Shown here: in pieces, positions 1-11,454 of the stretch | Layout of the letters: each line of letters opens with the position of its first letter | How positions within the stretch are numbered: the first letter of the stretch is position 1 | Program-made: the position numbers and the translations under genes | NCBI GenBank assembly: GCA_022113835.1 | Contig: JAILWY010000025.1 | Span: 2,170,001 to 2,234,000 of the forward strand | DNA from: Atopsyche davidsoni | Taxonomy: Eukaryota; Arthropoda; Insecta; Trichoptera; Hydrobiosidae | Length of the DNA: 64,000 nt | Direction of reading: 5' to 3' | The notes under the pieces: generated by a model | The model's database searches: none | What the model saw: only the letters and a program-made list of their open reading frames with translations | What the model was told of the DNA's origin: nothing

Positions 1-1534
1 TATGTATGTGTTATTTTTAATTTATTAATTTGATATATTTGATATATTTAATATATTTAATATATTACCCCTGTAGACTCGCGTTACCTGGGCATATTAA
101 ACTATACTGCCTCGTCTTACACGGTGTCGTATAACCGGAGCATTTACTAGACTGAAGTTTGTGGTGGTTCTTGAATATCAGATTAGGCTAGGTTTAAATA
201 CGCGCTGAATCTCCCAAGGTCGACCGGGCAGGCTAGAAACAAAAAAAAAACGCCCGTTAAGACCCTCAACCTCGGATCTCTTTGTTGTACAAAAATACGA
301 TTGAAATTTTGAAAATAAGTCAAGTAGAAACAATGATAAAAAATTTACGTTTTGAGGTGGTCGGACATTATTTAAAAAATATATATGACTGGATATGTTT
401 AAAAAATATTTTATAAGCAATGAGTGTTTTAATTTTTTTAATTTTGAGAAAATTGGCTTTAGTTTTCATATAAAAAAAAATGTAAATGCCGGAGACGTAT
501 CAAGCCGAGCACTGGCGCAATCGCCACTGAATGTTTGCTAGCTTGATCCTTCTCTCGCACAGTATTTTAATCGATCTTATTGCCCAATATATTTGGTCAA
601 ATGCTTAAACTGAATGTATAAGCAATAATTTAGTATTAAAATATTGAATTTATTTATTTTTAGGTCTGTCCTCTTAACATACCAAAAACCGCAATAAAAT
701 TGCTTGTTATTCTATTCAATTGCTTTATTGTTGTTTTATATTGTAAAAAATATATAAATAAGAATCCAGTATTTATTTTTTTACATTCAGATGACGAACA
801 CTCGGTTTCTGAAAGGATTGTCAATGAAAGCATTGATTAACGAGTCGATCAATGCTCTTAATAACTTAAAAAATTGCGCTTTTTCCTAATAAAATAATTA
901 AAATTCAGATCAAGCTATTAAAAATTATAATTTTTTTAAACCTTGCAAGTAATTTATTCAATATTTATTTTGCCAAAGGTTAAAGGCGAAACTAGTCACA
1001 AAATATTTACTTTAGATATTTTATTTAATATAGTAATATAATAATGATTTTTTAAAGTTTTTTTTGTCGTTTAACTGAACTGTATTTTCAGAGCTTCAAC
1101 GCTAAACACTATACACTCTGCGACACAACTGACATCCAAATGTTAACTGGACTAAAGTTTTTACTTTTGTTGTTTTTTTTTTACTATGCACAGGTATTCT
1201 AAAGCCTTATTCACATTTTTTTTATTATTAAATCTTCAGGTAAACTATCTAGTTATTAATAATGAATGAGACAGCTTCTGCTACCGGTCTTGGTCGCATT
1301 ATCGAGAGTATGGAAATGAATCACATAATGAAGCCCATAGATAGTGGGGACAGCCTGTTTTTCCACGAGAGCCTTTTTGATTAATCTTTTTATTAAAAAA
1401 CTATAATGAATTGAAAATGCTTTGACTTATATATCAACGACAGAGATATCCACGCTAAGTAGCCAGTGGCGTCGTAGATATTATAAAAAAATATATATAT
1501 TAGTTTAAAAGCCCTCCCAGCTCTTCTCTGTATA
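1..1534. other. AT-rich stretch, nothing recognised
   Basis: Poly-A/T tracts and short stop-rich frames only. No homology, splice-bounded ORF or clear repeat was seen. Confidence 0.5.
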
Positions 1535-1745
1535 TTGCTTGTGCATGGCTGACATTCTGTGCCCTGAGTGTGTGTAAAAGATCGGTAATCGGCAGCAGCA
1601 ATACGCAGACTTCTAATATAAAACTGCGATGTAGAAAGACACAGGGACCCACAAAAACAATTTTCCCCTTAGAAAACCATGAATGCATGAGTATATGCTC
1701 AGTGAGATGGCTCCCAACCTTTTCTGATGAGAGGCACTCTTTTTA
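1535..1745 (+). repeat. SINE-like family A, copy 1
   Basis: This copy shares an ordered string of blocks with at least eight other places in the window: GCCCTGAGTGTGTGTAAA, GATCGGTAATCGG, GGCAGCAGCAATACGCAGAC, ATAAAACTGC, GTAGAAAGAC, TTTTCCCCTTAGAAAACCAT, TATATGCTCAGTGA and GAGAGGCACT. The 3' blocks also occur at the ends of LINE fragments in this window, so the family appears to be a short element that borrowed a LINE tail. No Pol III boxes are evident. Confidence 0.6.
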
Positions 1746-2617
1746 AATAATAACATGTGATTTATATATTTAAATAAAACATGAATTTATAAGCGTAAAT
1801 ATATTTTTTTAAATTATTGCAAAGTAGGAGTGGTTTAAGTGGTGATTATTTTATAGTGCAATCCGCACGCCACTGCGCTATCAAGAGTCATCAAAGCTTA
1901 TCCTGGTACATATTGGAATCATAAATAAATAGGGACAACTTAATGTGAGGACAGGCCGTCATGAGTCTGGAATGCCAGAATTCCTGGACACGATAGTGCT
2001 GACAGCCTGTCTTGACCTCTGCAGGGCTGCCCTCTTAACTATTAATTGATTTGTTTAATTATTATATCGATGTTTTTTTTTAAATATATTGCGAATAATC
2101 TACTGCGTAAATAAAAAAAAAATAAATGCAAAAAGTTATATGCGTTTCTGCTTCTTGACAAAAAAATATTATATTTATTAAAAATTGGTTTTTAATATGA
2201 GAAATATGCGTTTTTCCGAGTGATGTTTAGGCATTTTGGATATCATAAAAACTCACTTTGATTCCATTAACCATCAAATATATCGAAAATTAACTTTTTT
2301 ATTTTTAATTCGCATATTTATATATGCTTATAAGCAGTCTCATATTCTTCTTTCCACGTGCCTCTCTTTATAAGAGGTTGGTACCATTTCATTAAAGACA
2401 TATATTATTTTGAGCCTTGAATATTACTTTTTCATATAAGACTGTTTATCGCTTTTTTAACCCTAAAAGTGCAGTTAATTTTGTGATTCGATTTTAAAGA
2501 TGAATTTTTTTTCAGTATTCACAACCCTGTCGGGTGCAGGAGCGTTGCTTGGTATTGTTCTCCTGAGGGTTTGTTTTGTTCTGTCTGGGGTCCCTGGCGC
2601 CCGGCGCACAATCAAAG
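1746..2617. other. AT-rich spacer, nothing recognised
   Basis: A slightly GC-richer part at about 1850-2040 has no ORF or repeat signature that I can name. The rest is AT-rich. Confidence 0.4.
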
Positions 2618-2625
2618 GTCCAACC

Positions 2626-2899
2626 CAGTGGTCCCCAACCCTATGCCCGCGGGCACCATAGCGCCCGCCGGCTGTTTTATGTGTGCCCGCCGATGTGCGA
2701 CCACGATAAAAAAATATTTCAGCTTACAATAAAATGTTATGAAAAATATAATATTTAGTAATTAAACAGAGAAATATAAGCAAAATATATTATATAATTA
2801 TTTTCAAAATATCATTGCTTTTGATAAAATAAATGGTGCCCACCACCAGATCGGCATTTTAAAATGTGCTCTAGGGTGCAAAAATGTTGGGGACCCCTG
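2626..2899. mobile_element. hAT-type MITE (CAGTGGTCCCCAACC ends)
   Basis: The ends are CAGTGGTCCCCAACC and GTTGGGGACCCCTG, an imperfect terminal inverted repeat typical of hAT elements. Eight-base flanks gtccaacc and gtctaact match at 6 of 8 positions, as expected for an aged hAT target duplication. The interior (274 bp in all) has no transposase. Related copies lie at 11652-11905, 22769-22891 and about 23623-23770. Confidence 0.8.
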
Positions 2900-2929
2900 G
2901 TCTAACTGCCGTATTCAGAATCACAAACT

Positions 2930-4020
2930 AAAAATACTCGTTCATTCATGCAACACATGCATTAGGCTCCGGTCGACGGCGCGTGGCTTGGCTGGGGTAC
3001 ACTTGGCCAATTTCGAAGAAGTGGATAATTGAAAAAAAATCAAAAACACTTTATGATTGAATTATTTTATTTTTTTTTACATACAACTGAGTGATCAAAT
3101 AAATAACCTCTTCGGGAATCCTTTTTTTTTTTTTTTTTTGTTGTCCGCAGTTAAAGTGTTGGAGATAGGCGGCCATTAAGATAAGCGCCCGCCGCCCCTG
3201 GCCGCCATTAGCGGCTGCCTGACGCCACTGGTATCGCACCTAGCGCCGGCCAGACACGCTCTTAATTAGCCAATTGATACCTGACCACCGAATCAATGAA
3301 AGCGGAGAGATTTCAGATTGGTCCTTCTGGGCCGACGTACCGTTACTCGTATAACCATAAAGCTGACACTCAAATATAACCCAACGTTTTTAAGTGTACT
3401 TAAAAAATAATCAAGACAAGAATCACTCACAAGGCCGGACAGAATGAATGCCGAATGAAAAATTAACTCAACTGAAAATTAACCCAATACACATAAATCA
3501 AAGGGAATCTCATGGAGTTGAGCTATTATCGAATTACAAGAAAATTTAAATAATATATTTTTTTCTCAGACCTGTCGATTGTATAAAATATTTTTTCCAT
3601 CCTGAATCCGCTTTGCAAGTAACAATGAAGACATAAAAAATATATACAATAAGGGAATAAAAGTATTTAATCACAAATCCCAAATAATGTTATTGGGCTC
3701 ACGCATTACAATTTTGATATGTATATACGACTGAAGGGAATATATTTTTAAAAAAATCATACTCTAATGTGAAAAAAGTTTTTATTGCGAAGTATATTTT
3801 ATTTGCAAAAGCAAGTTATAAGCATGCAATTATACTTGTCAGTGAGATTGAAGCAATTAAGGCAGGATCGGAGGAGGTTCTTCGTAAAACCGGGGGCCCA
3901 ATTGTTGAGCTCCCCTGCTACCCGCAAGGGACTTTCAACTCGAGCCTGACTATTATTTAATTAAAATATACTTATAAATATGCAATATTATAATAAATTA
4001 CATATATGACAGTATTATTT
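2930..4020. other. No gene recognised; poly-T tract and low-complexity AT
   Basis: Contains a T run at about 3121-3139 and a GC-richer part at about 3170-3260. No supported coding sequence. Confidence 0.4.
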
Positions 4021-4024
4021 ATTT

Positions 4025-4310
4025 GATATATGGCTTTATGGGATATCACTTACCATGAGTTGACCGCGTCACAAATGAGGATAATCTTGCACATGTATAA
4101 AAAATGTAAGGTTTTGGATATATTTTTTGAAGGAACTAATACGTATTACTCCAGAAAAAAATCGTTGAAGAGACGGAATAGTAGAAGAAAGTTGTGTGGA
4201 TGCGAAATTGACTGGGACAGTAGCTGAAAATCGGGAGTACAGTCGATCCAATACGACACGATAGAGATATGTTCAGTAAGTTCTCCTGAGGAGAGGCACC
4301 TGAAGAAGAA
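4025..4310 (+). mobile_element. LINE (non-LTR retrotransposon) 3'-end fragment
   Basis: The sequence aligns block by block with the clearer LINE copy at 57405-57790: the ...TTGACC(G)C(G)TCACAAATGA... block, then a lysine/arginine-rich region, GTGGATGCG, and the terminal GATATGTTCAG and GAGAGGCACCTGAAGAAGAA tail. The frame is broken. Family knowledge places this in the C-terminal part of ORF2, after the reverse transcriptase. Confidence 0.6.
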
Positions 4311-5183
4311 TATATATTTTATATATATATAAACTAAAAATGAATCGTAAGTTATTGGGGATGTTTTTTTTTGCCATGGGGGGTTTTATGGCGCACCTCG
4401 TGTTACACGAAGATAATGGCGGTAGCTCGATGGCGACTTCGTTTAACACAACCCGACGTTGACATTTTACAATCAAGATGTCAATTTGCCTCCCCGAACG
4501 TTTAAGTTAAATAATCAAATAATTACAAATAATAAAACAAATAATCACAACACAAATTAACGTTTCACAATCACAAATCACAGATCAAAAGGACACAACA
4601 TCAGATAATCACAAAATAACAAACGCTCTGCGCTGACTGACAGGACCCGCCGCTCGCGTCAAACTTATTACCATAGACTAAATACAATATTTATCATAGA
4701 CAATAATTTTTTAAAAACTGCTATATTTATCATAGACAATAAAAAAATGTAATTTGAAAGTTTTTCAATAGTTTGTTTTAAAAATAAAAAAAAATTAATA
4801 TCTGCGAACGGAGTATCTTAATTTTGTACAATTTTCAGCACTGCTATGGCGTATTTATTTTCATTTCCGGGAAATGATATTTTTTTACGATGCAACAACT
4901 CAGGCCCTGCTGCGGCCATTTTTAACCCAAGACCACGCTTAGAGCCCAATAAGCGAGCAGAACGCCTCGCAGTACGAATCCCGCCGCACAGTGGGGCGCT
5001 AGGACGATATGGAGGACGAAAATTATACTTCGGAAATTAACAAATTAAAATATGTGGTTTTTTTTGCTGGCTGATCGTCGGCCGCGTCCGAGGCTTCTAC
5101 TTGTACTGGGTTGTTACAATAAGGAGGTATTATATGCACGTCTGTTTAATTAGGATTAGCGACATGGTCGACCCTCCGCTCGC

Positions 5184-5185
<2 letters not shown>

Positions 5186-5217
<32 letters not shown>
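5186..5217. repeat. (AT)n microsatellite
   Basis: About fifteen uninterrupted AT dinucleotides. Confidence 0.95.
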
Positions 5218-5218
<1 letters not shown>

Positions 5219-5445
5219 CAATATGTTGTTTTGTAAAGGTAATTAAATTACTAATATTAAATTTTAAAGATTCAAATAATATATATAAACTAATGAAAAG
5301 TATAAACTAATGCGTATTCATAATATGTTTTGACACTAACAGTGCGTTCTGTATTGAATGGGGTTTTTAAATTTATCTCAAAAATAAATTATTGTTGTTG
5401 TTGAGGGACAAAGCATTTGAATGGTGAAGATCCATTAATATAATG

Positions 5446-5596
5446 AAAATAATAACTTTTTATTTAAATCTTCACAGTGAGTTTATTGGAATCTTGTTTT
5501 GATGATGATGACTCGGTTTATAGGGTCGAAACTAGTTATGCAAAACAAGATTCTAATAAACTCACTGTGAATATTTAAATAAAAAGTTATTATTTT
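5446..5596. repeat. Long hairpin with a decayed hammerhead-like loop (Penelope-like remnant)
   Basis: The left arm 5446-5500 and right arm 5542-5596 are 55-base inverted copies differing at only two positions. The 41-base spacer contains GATGATGATGACTC, GGGTC and GAAACTAGT, matching the core of the hammerhead at 6513-6563. The position equivalent to core C3 reads A and the cleavage triplet reads GTT instead of GTC, so this copy is probably inactive. The flank at 5400-5440 is shared with 7845-7935. Confidence 0.7.
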
Positions 5597-6329
5597 CATG
5601 AAATTATTGTTATATTTTATTATTATGATTTAAAATATTATTATTTAAAATTCATTGAATTAATTAATATATTTTTACACCCAGAAACACCGTGATGCTC
5701 AGCTTAAGAAAGAAACATAAATTGTTTTCTTATATATATATATAAAACTATTATTAAAAATCGCGCCATAAGTTAAAACATACAAATTATCAGTATTTCA
5801 TTTTATACAAATAATTTTATAAAAAATCATATTTAAAAAAATGTATTGAATTAAATTTATAAATTTATAAAAAATAAACACAAAAAGGGTTCACGCGAAC
5901 AAATAAGTATTTCAAAAAAATAATACTAGTAATATTTTTAATTTCTGGATTTTTGTCCCGCCGGGGAGAGAAAGCGGCCCACAGTGCGGATGATGATGAA
6001 ACGCGTTCGATGCTAACAAGATTACAATCCAATCGGAAGGGAGCAGTTAGACATTATTCCATGGCCTTTTTAATAACCACCCTGTATATAAATATACAGC
6101 GTGTTTTCAATTATGCAATAAAACGGCGTGATATCGCAAGTTTCATGCTTGCCTTTTCCTGGAAAATAGAATACTAAATTTAGTTCCCGATGAAGGCGAG
6201 AAATTTTTTTAAAAAACATGTAATAAAATATCGTTTTTGTACGCTAGCTCTATGAGGGAGAGACAGTCAAATTGAGACAATATGTAATAGGGAATAATGT
6301 ATTATACATTCGTGGGTATTCGAGGGTTT

Positions 6330-6425
6330 TTAGACTCTATGAGACAGTTGAAATGTGGTATTATGGGAGAATACTAAAAACACCATGGGTTGGACGAGAG
6401 AGTCTTTCACAGACTGTTAACATGG
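6330..6425 (+). mobile_element. LINE ORF2 C-terminal fragment
   Basis: Reads ETVEMWYYGRILKTPWVG, resembling the motif around MW.YRRILK..W in the C-terminal region of many non-LTR ORF2 proteins. The same block recurs at 42800-42900 and 57480-57560. Short and isolated. Confidence 0.55.
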
Positions 6426-6512
6426 ACAGTATATTTTCAGCTTCAATATATTATTTTTTTATAATGATAAAGGTAAATTTGTATTCTTGCTTCACTTTGA
6501 GTTTATTATATT

Positions 6513-6563
6513 TTATGCATGACTAGTTTCGACCAACAGACTTGGTCATCATCAGATGCATAA
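6513..6563 (-). ncRNA. Hammerhead ribozyme motif, minimal stem III (Penelope-like type)
   Basis: Read on the minus strand this gives stem I TTATGCAT, core CTGATGA, one extra T, stem II GACCAA with loop GTCTG and TTGGTC, core GAAAC, then TAGTC and the stem I partner ATGCATAA. Stem I has eight perfect pairs and stem II six. The cleavage triplet is GTC. Stem III cannot fold within one molecule but ACTAGT is self-complementary, which would allow two molecules to pair. Minimal hammerheads of this sort that work as dimers are known from Penelope-like retroelements. The extra T after the CTGATGA box also recurs in the related motifs at 24291 and 25071. Confidence 0.75.
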
Positions 6564-6595
6564 CTAAACTAGCAAAATATACAAATAACATATGC

Positions 6596-7100
6596 TTAAG
6601 GGTCTAGGTCCCATAATCGAGTTTTTTTATCATTTTCTAGTCCGTTTTGCGAAAAATCGACTGCACCAATCAAAAATATTTAATACTTCTTCCGAACACA
6701 ATATATTTTTATTTCTTATAAATTTACTATTAATATGATAAATTTGTGTTTTTCCGATTGAAGTGCAGGAATTTGGAGATTCGTCCGGTACATTTTCCAA
6801 AAATCCTAAACATTTAAAAGTCTTTTTTTCAATTGAAATTAAAAGATTAAATATAAACCATGTGCGCCTTATTAATTTAAAAATTAAAAAAAAAAAAATC
6901 TTTAACAAATTTTGGTTTTGAAAAGTCGTCATTTTATCCAATTTTTCAACGTCTTCAAGATTTTATTTTACCCTGAAAATGGACGTTAATTATATAATAA
7001 AAAATATGTTAATATAATTTATAGTTTTTTCAATACTCTGTAAAAAAATCAACTTTCGATATAGAAAAATAAAGTGACAATTAAATTAATTAAATAACAC
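6596..7100. mobile_element. MITE family E, copy 1
   Basis: Starts CTTAAGGGTCTAGG and shares about 480 bp with 60762-61258, including GCGAAAAATCGACT, TTTTTCCGATTGAAGTG and CCTGAAAATGGACGTTAATT. A third copy with much longer inverted ends lies at 13953-14535. The right end is not clear. No transposase is encoded. Confidence 0.65.
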
Positions 7101-7429
7101 GATTTCGCAAGGTAATGGACTGGGACTAAAAGGCTGGGAGCAACTGCCTTAAATACAACCAACAGGATACTGGTAACAATAATTTTTTTTACAAAATTAG
7201 ATGAGGGTTATACAATTAGTTTATGGACTAAATTTTTTTGGATCTACACCAATCAAATGTCCCTCAGCAAGATCAATATATTATTACGGAATTCACTGTG
7301 CTGTGTTAAAAATTGTGAGTACATCGCAAAGACGTAGCTTTGTAGCTTGCACGTGTAAAAAAAACTGTAATGCAGTGCATGCCTGCACGCACCGACGTTC
7401 ACACACACCTTGTCAGGGCGCTTAATACT

Positions 7430-7700
7430 TAATACACACGTGCATGATGTTGTGCCGTAGAGGGCAAACATTTATGCCGCCGGCGTGTTTTATGATCCGG
7501 GCCGGCCGTAAGTTGGCCGCGCTGTCGGGCAAGACAAATGATCCCTTATATCTGGAGAGAAGCCTCCATAAACAATAGCGTCCCCTCCCTGTTAAATTCA
7601 TTGGATTTGTTCTGTTAATATTCCAGCAAGTGTTCGGATTATACGACCAGGGTGGCTACCCCTTCCCCCGGACAGGGTGGCGTCGGTCTTTGTTCCATTG
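7430..7700. other. GC-richer single-copy block
   Basis: Not shared with the other repeats seen here, with no ORF. Contains AACAATAG and several CG-rich words. It could be regulatory, but nothing in the sequence proves it. Confidence 0.25.
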
Positions 7701-7844
7701 TTGTGTACTATCTATTATACCTTTAGCTCAAAATTTAAGCATAAAACATAACCCTGATAAATCATGTTAATTATTTATTATACAGTGTTAAAAAGTACTA
7801 TCAAATATTACATCATTTTTGTCAATAAATAATATTAATCTTGC

Positions 7845-7945
7845 TGAGGGACAAGGCATTTGATTGGTGAAGATCCATTATTATAATGATAAAAGTAACT
7901 TTGTAGTTTTAGTTTAGTTATGCATCTGATGATGACCATAATAAT
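7845..7945 (+). mobile_element. Penelope-like remnant with half a hammerhead
   Basis: Shares TGAGGGACAA, CATTTGA and GGTGAAGATCCATTA with the hairpin element at 5400-5600. It ends in GTTATGCATCTGATGATGACC, which is the stem I and core half of the hammerhead, without the GAAAC half. Confidence 0.55.
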
Positions 7946-8644
7946 ATTAATACATATTGCTTGTATGTACTCAATGCATTCAGTTAAAGCATGCCTTTTT
8001 ATAAGCATGCTCTTAAATTTTAAGCATATTAATGATATATTTTAAAATACTCTACATTGAATATACAACCCCTAAAATCAGAAATTTCAATGTCCGATTG
8101 GTATGTCTCTTGAATTTGCTGGTGTTTGCAGAAACATCAAATAGCAAATTACGAGTTCACTCAATTAAAAAAAATCTCTGTGACGCTGTGATCTTTGACG
8201 TCTTTTGTGGCTTATTCAAAGACAAAGTGTAGTATGCTTTATATCCGAGGGCATTCGATCTGCGACTAGTTTCGCCGAGGGTCCCGAGCTCACGCAGGCC
8301 CTTGTTTTTCTGAGGTCGGTGTATTCAGTGCCTCCTGCTAATAAAACTATACCACACGACTTATTCCCTATCACAATACCTGGAGAAGAAAACCCCAGCG
8401 GTCGGCAACCATCGCAATATAAATATATATGTTTATATATTTATATTGCTTTCCTTGCATTCAACAAGGCGAATTTTTAAGACGTATCATGATGCACACA
8501 GTCTTAATAGCCTATTAATGCTTGTCTACCTGTCTCTTACCAGGCAATCCTCTACTATTATAGAGATTAAGATTTGATATTTTCGGTTACATTATTTAAA
8601 AAAATGTATGTCAACCAAATGGTGTTTTATATGATCTTGATATT

Positions 8645-9000
8645 AAAAAAAAAAAAAAAACAAAATCTGAGCAAATATTTTTGTATGCGATCTTATCAAT
8701 TGATAAGGTCCTGAAATAACTTTTGATGCAAAAATAATACTTTTCATCCGGGGTTGCCATCCCCTGGGCCGCAGCACCACCTGACGGGGTCGGTCGGGCG
8801 AAACAATGCGCGCGTGCTTTGCCTGCCGATACGGGGGCACCACCCCCAGCGCTCCTCGCGAGCCGCGGGCACCATCCCTCCGCCACCGGCTGGGCCTGCA
8901 CCAGCCCAGCAGTCAAACCACACCCTCAACCCCCGACAGACTGGCTCGAGACGAAAAGCCCCCTGCACACGCTGCGACACAACCGACAAACCAACAAAAA
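8645..9000. other. GC-rich island with overlapping short ORFs
   Basis: About 8745-8985 is strongly GC-rich and open in several frames on both strands, but no frame shows a recognisable domain or a coherent splice-bounded exon. The openness follows from base composition. Confidence 0.4.
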
Positions 9001-9118
9001 CACCAAAATAAACAGACGCTATTCAGTAATTTTGCTATTACAATTTGGCTGTCGGTTGTGTTAAGTTAGGATATAATTCCTAGGTTGTGTTAGGTTAGGT
9101 TATAAGTCCTGTTTGGCT
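8955..9118. mobile_element. Inverted-repeat element family R
   Basis: Left end CACACGCTGCGACACAACCG and right end GGCTGTCGGTTGTGTTA are inverted versions of the terminal repeat that recurs throughout the window. A short TTAGGTTAGG run follows the right end at about 9085-9100. Confidence 0.55.
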
Positions 9119-9119
9119 A

Positions 9120-10299
9120 CAGCAAGTGTAGGCTAAAAATGCTCTAACTCTGTCTTACACAATAATGTAATCAAAGAAATCCATGTAAGCTACCACATAA
9201 GCCACACATAGCAAGACCTTAGCCTCAAGAACCTCCGATGAGTACTTAGCCCGAATGTGCTAGTATCGCAAGAAAGATTAACTATCGCGTAGTACATTCT
9301 CGTAGACGGCTACTGTCAAAATTTCAACCGAATCGGACTCGTAAGTCGAACGAGGAGGTCATCCCCGCCACGGAGGCCCACTTTGCAGACATCGAAAAAA
9401 CGTATTTTTCAGGTGGGTTAAAGAAGTTGGAGCATTTTAAGTACTTATCGGATCGCCCTCGTATTGTAAATCTAATCAATAAAAATCTTAAAATTTAAAT
9501 GTAAAAATATATATCAGTGCCGGTTTCCGCAGAAGCACGGTCACCCTCGCCGCGCTTAGGGGTGAAATTATCCCATCACTTATTTATCATATCGTAAAAA
9601 TGAGCAACCCCCTCATGTATACACAATACCGGCACTGGATGTGTCTGTACGCACGCCGCTGCCCACCCGACTGCTTCCCAACACGCGGGTGCCCCGGCAG
9701 CAACTGGATTCGCCACAAACTCGCATAGCTTCACACCTGCCCTGCGATATTTTTATACTATTCAATATCAAAATTTGCTCAGAATCGCCTCTGCGATTTT
9801 TTTGCGAGTTTGATCATAATTAGTTTAAATGAGATTTGGACCTACACCTTCCGTTTATCGTTTCATACCAAAAACTATAAAATATGTAAATATTAACTAA
9901 AAATAAGTTTAGCGAAAGTTTTCACGACAAGCGGTGCAATGTTGCTAGTCTGGCATTGAGTGGTTTTATTGTGCTAGGGGTGCAAGGTTTGGAGCCGCTG
10001 GACGGGGGGAGCGGGGCATCGTTAGACAACAATGGAGGATATACAGTATTGAGGGGAGATAAATTGTGTTTTATTTGAGATTCTCTCGCTCTGACTGTAC
10101 CGCCCGTCATAAATAAGGCAATCAGCCGACGAGCACAAGCGAGCGAATTCACTAACAACAACCGTAAACCCCGACGCAGCCGTATCGCACATCTCTGTGA
10201 TTTAATATTTCTATACATATATATTATATTATTTATAAATATATGTATAAATATATATATATATCTTCTTCTTCTGATGCTACTCCTCATAGACCATTT
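9120..10299. other. No gene recognised
   Basis: Mixed AT-rich and moderately GC-rich sequence. Short open frames occur on both strands without family features. Confidence 0.35.
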
Positions 10300-10612
10300 C
10301 ATCGACCATATTTCTACCCTGAACCAATCTCACTAATTCGGCCATACTTTCGACCTTCAGCCACTTAAACTTCCTCCTTCCAATGCCTCTTTTTCTTTTG
10401 ATTTTTCCATGGAAAATCACCTGGAGGAAGCTATATTTACAAAATACCAACCTTCTTTACCAACGTCAGGAGCTCTTTTTCTTTGCCCATTCTGTGCAAG
10501 GCAACCCATGGTGTTTTAAAGATTCTCCTATACAGCACGATTCTTCGCATAGTAGCTGTCTTGGGCGTTCATGCTTCGACTCCATTAAAGAAAACTGAGA
10601 CGACATAACACT
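10300..10612 (-). mobile_element. LINE ORF2 C-terminal fragment (decayed)
   Basis: On the minus strand the order of blocks equals that at 57405-57790 on the plus strand: a short stretch after the LYG-like region, NTMGCLAQN, a VGKEG-like part, then a KSKEKEALEGGS block (copy at 57661: KSKEKGALEGRS). Several stops interrupt it. Confidence 0.6.
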
Positions 10613-10916
10613 TGGTGAATCTCCAGCAATGTTATAGTATGCCATGAACTACCAAATAACCAAACATGCCATAAAAGCAAACATTGCTCGTAAATAATGA
10701 AGGGGAGTAAAGTAATTTAAATATCCTTAAAAATATATAGCGAAACGGAAAAAAAAACATCACATTTGATACCCACAAATATTTATTGTATTCAATATAA
10801 ATCAATAACATTGTTTTCAAATATGTATGTCTATTTTTAGATTGAACGTCAATCAAAAGCGTATTTATTACCTATTAAAGGTTTATATTATTTACTAATA
10901 TAATATAAATTAATTA

Positions 10917-11150
10917 ACTCATAGAAGATGATAAAAGAAATTCTCAGAAAAATATCATCGTGATTTTTGTGGTATTTGAACCCACGTTCCCAGGCTTACA
11001 TGGCCGGTGTACTGACCATTGTACTAACGAATCACATCCATTAATCGAGAATTTTTAACAATCATACTCTACATATGAACCAGTACTTGCAAATCACTAA
11101 ATATTGGTTGGCCTGGGCACATTGGTCATCATCTTCTATGTGTGAACTAA
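10917..11150 (-). mobile_element. tRNA-derived SINE (family D) inside short inverted repeats
   Basis: The minus strand at 11039-10971 reads like a tRNA: GGATGTG acceptor-like start, TTAGTACAATGGTCAGTACA D-arm, an anticodon-like GGC CATGTAA GCC stem-loop, and GTGGGTTCAAATACC as T-arm/B box. The loop CATGTAA resembles tRNA-Thr(TGT) but has A where U33 is expected. The whole is framed by CATAGAAGATGAT and ATCATCTTCTATG. A second copy lies at 34355-34530. Confidence 0.7.
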
Positions 11151-11454
11151 TTATATAAGTAACATTTTTTTCGTCTGTCGTCTATTAAAAAAAGCATATT
11201 GTCTTATGCGATGCAAATATTCCAAACAAACACAAAGGTCGTTAGAAAAATACCACACAGGAACCTAACTGAAAAAAAAGGTGCTTGATTGGTCTCTTCC
11301 GTGTCCTGACTGGCCGGGGGTTGGGTTTGGACCGTTGACAGAGAACTGTAATGATCCGCAAGCCGCGCAGAAGCCTCCCATACCACGAGGCCGGAGGCCC
11401 TGAATAGACGACGATGGAGTACTGACCCAGTACACTAAAACAATACCTGATACT

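Noticed and set aside
8611..9069. Six overlapping frames of 66-101 codons
   Set aside because: GC-rich island without stops by composition; no family features in any frame, and the right part is a family R element.
9085..9105. TTAGGTTAGG, the insect telomere motif
   Set aside because: Only two units, next to a family R end, and a similar short run at 27483; not telomeric.
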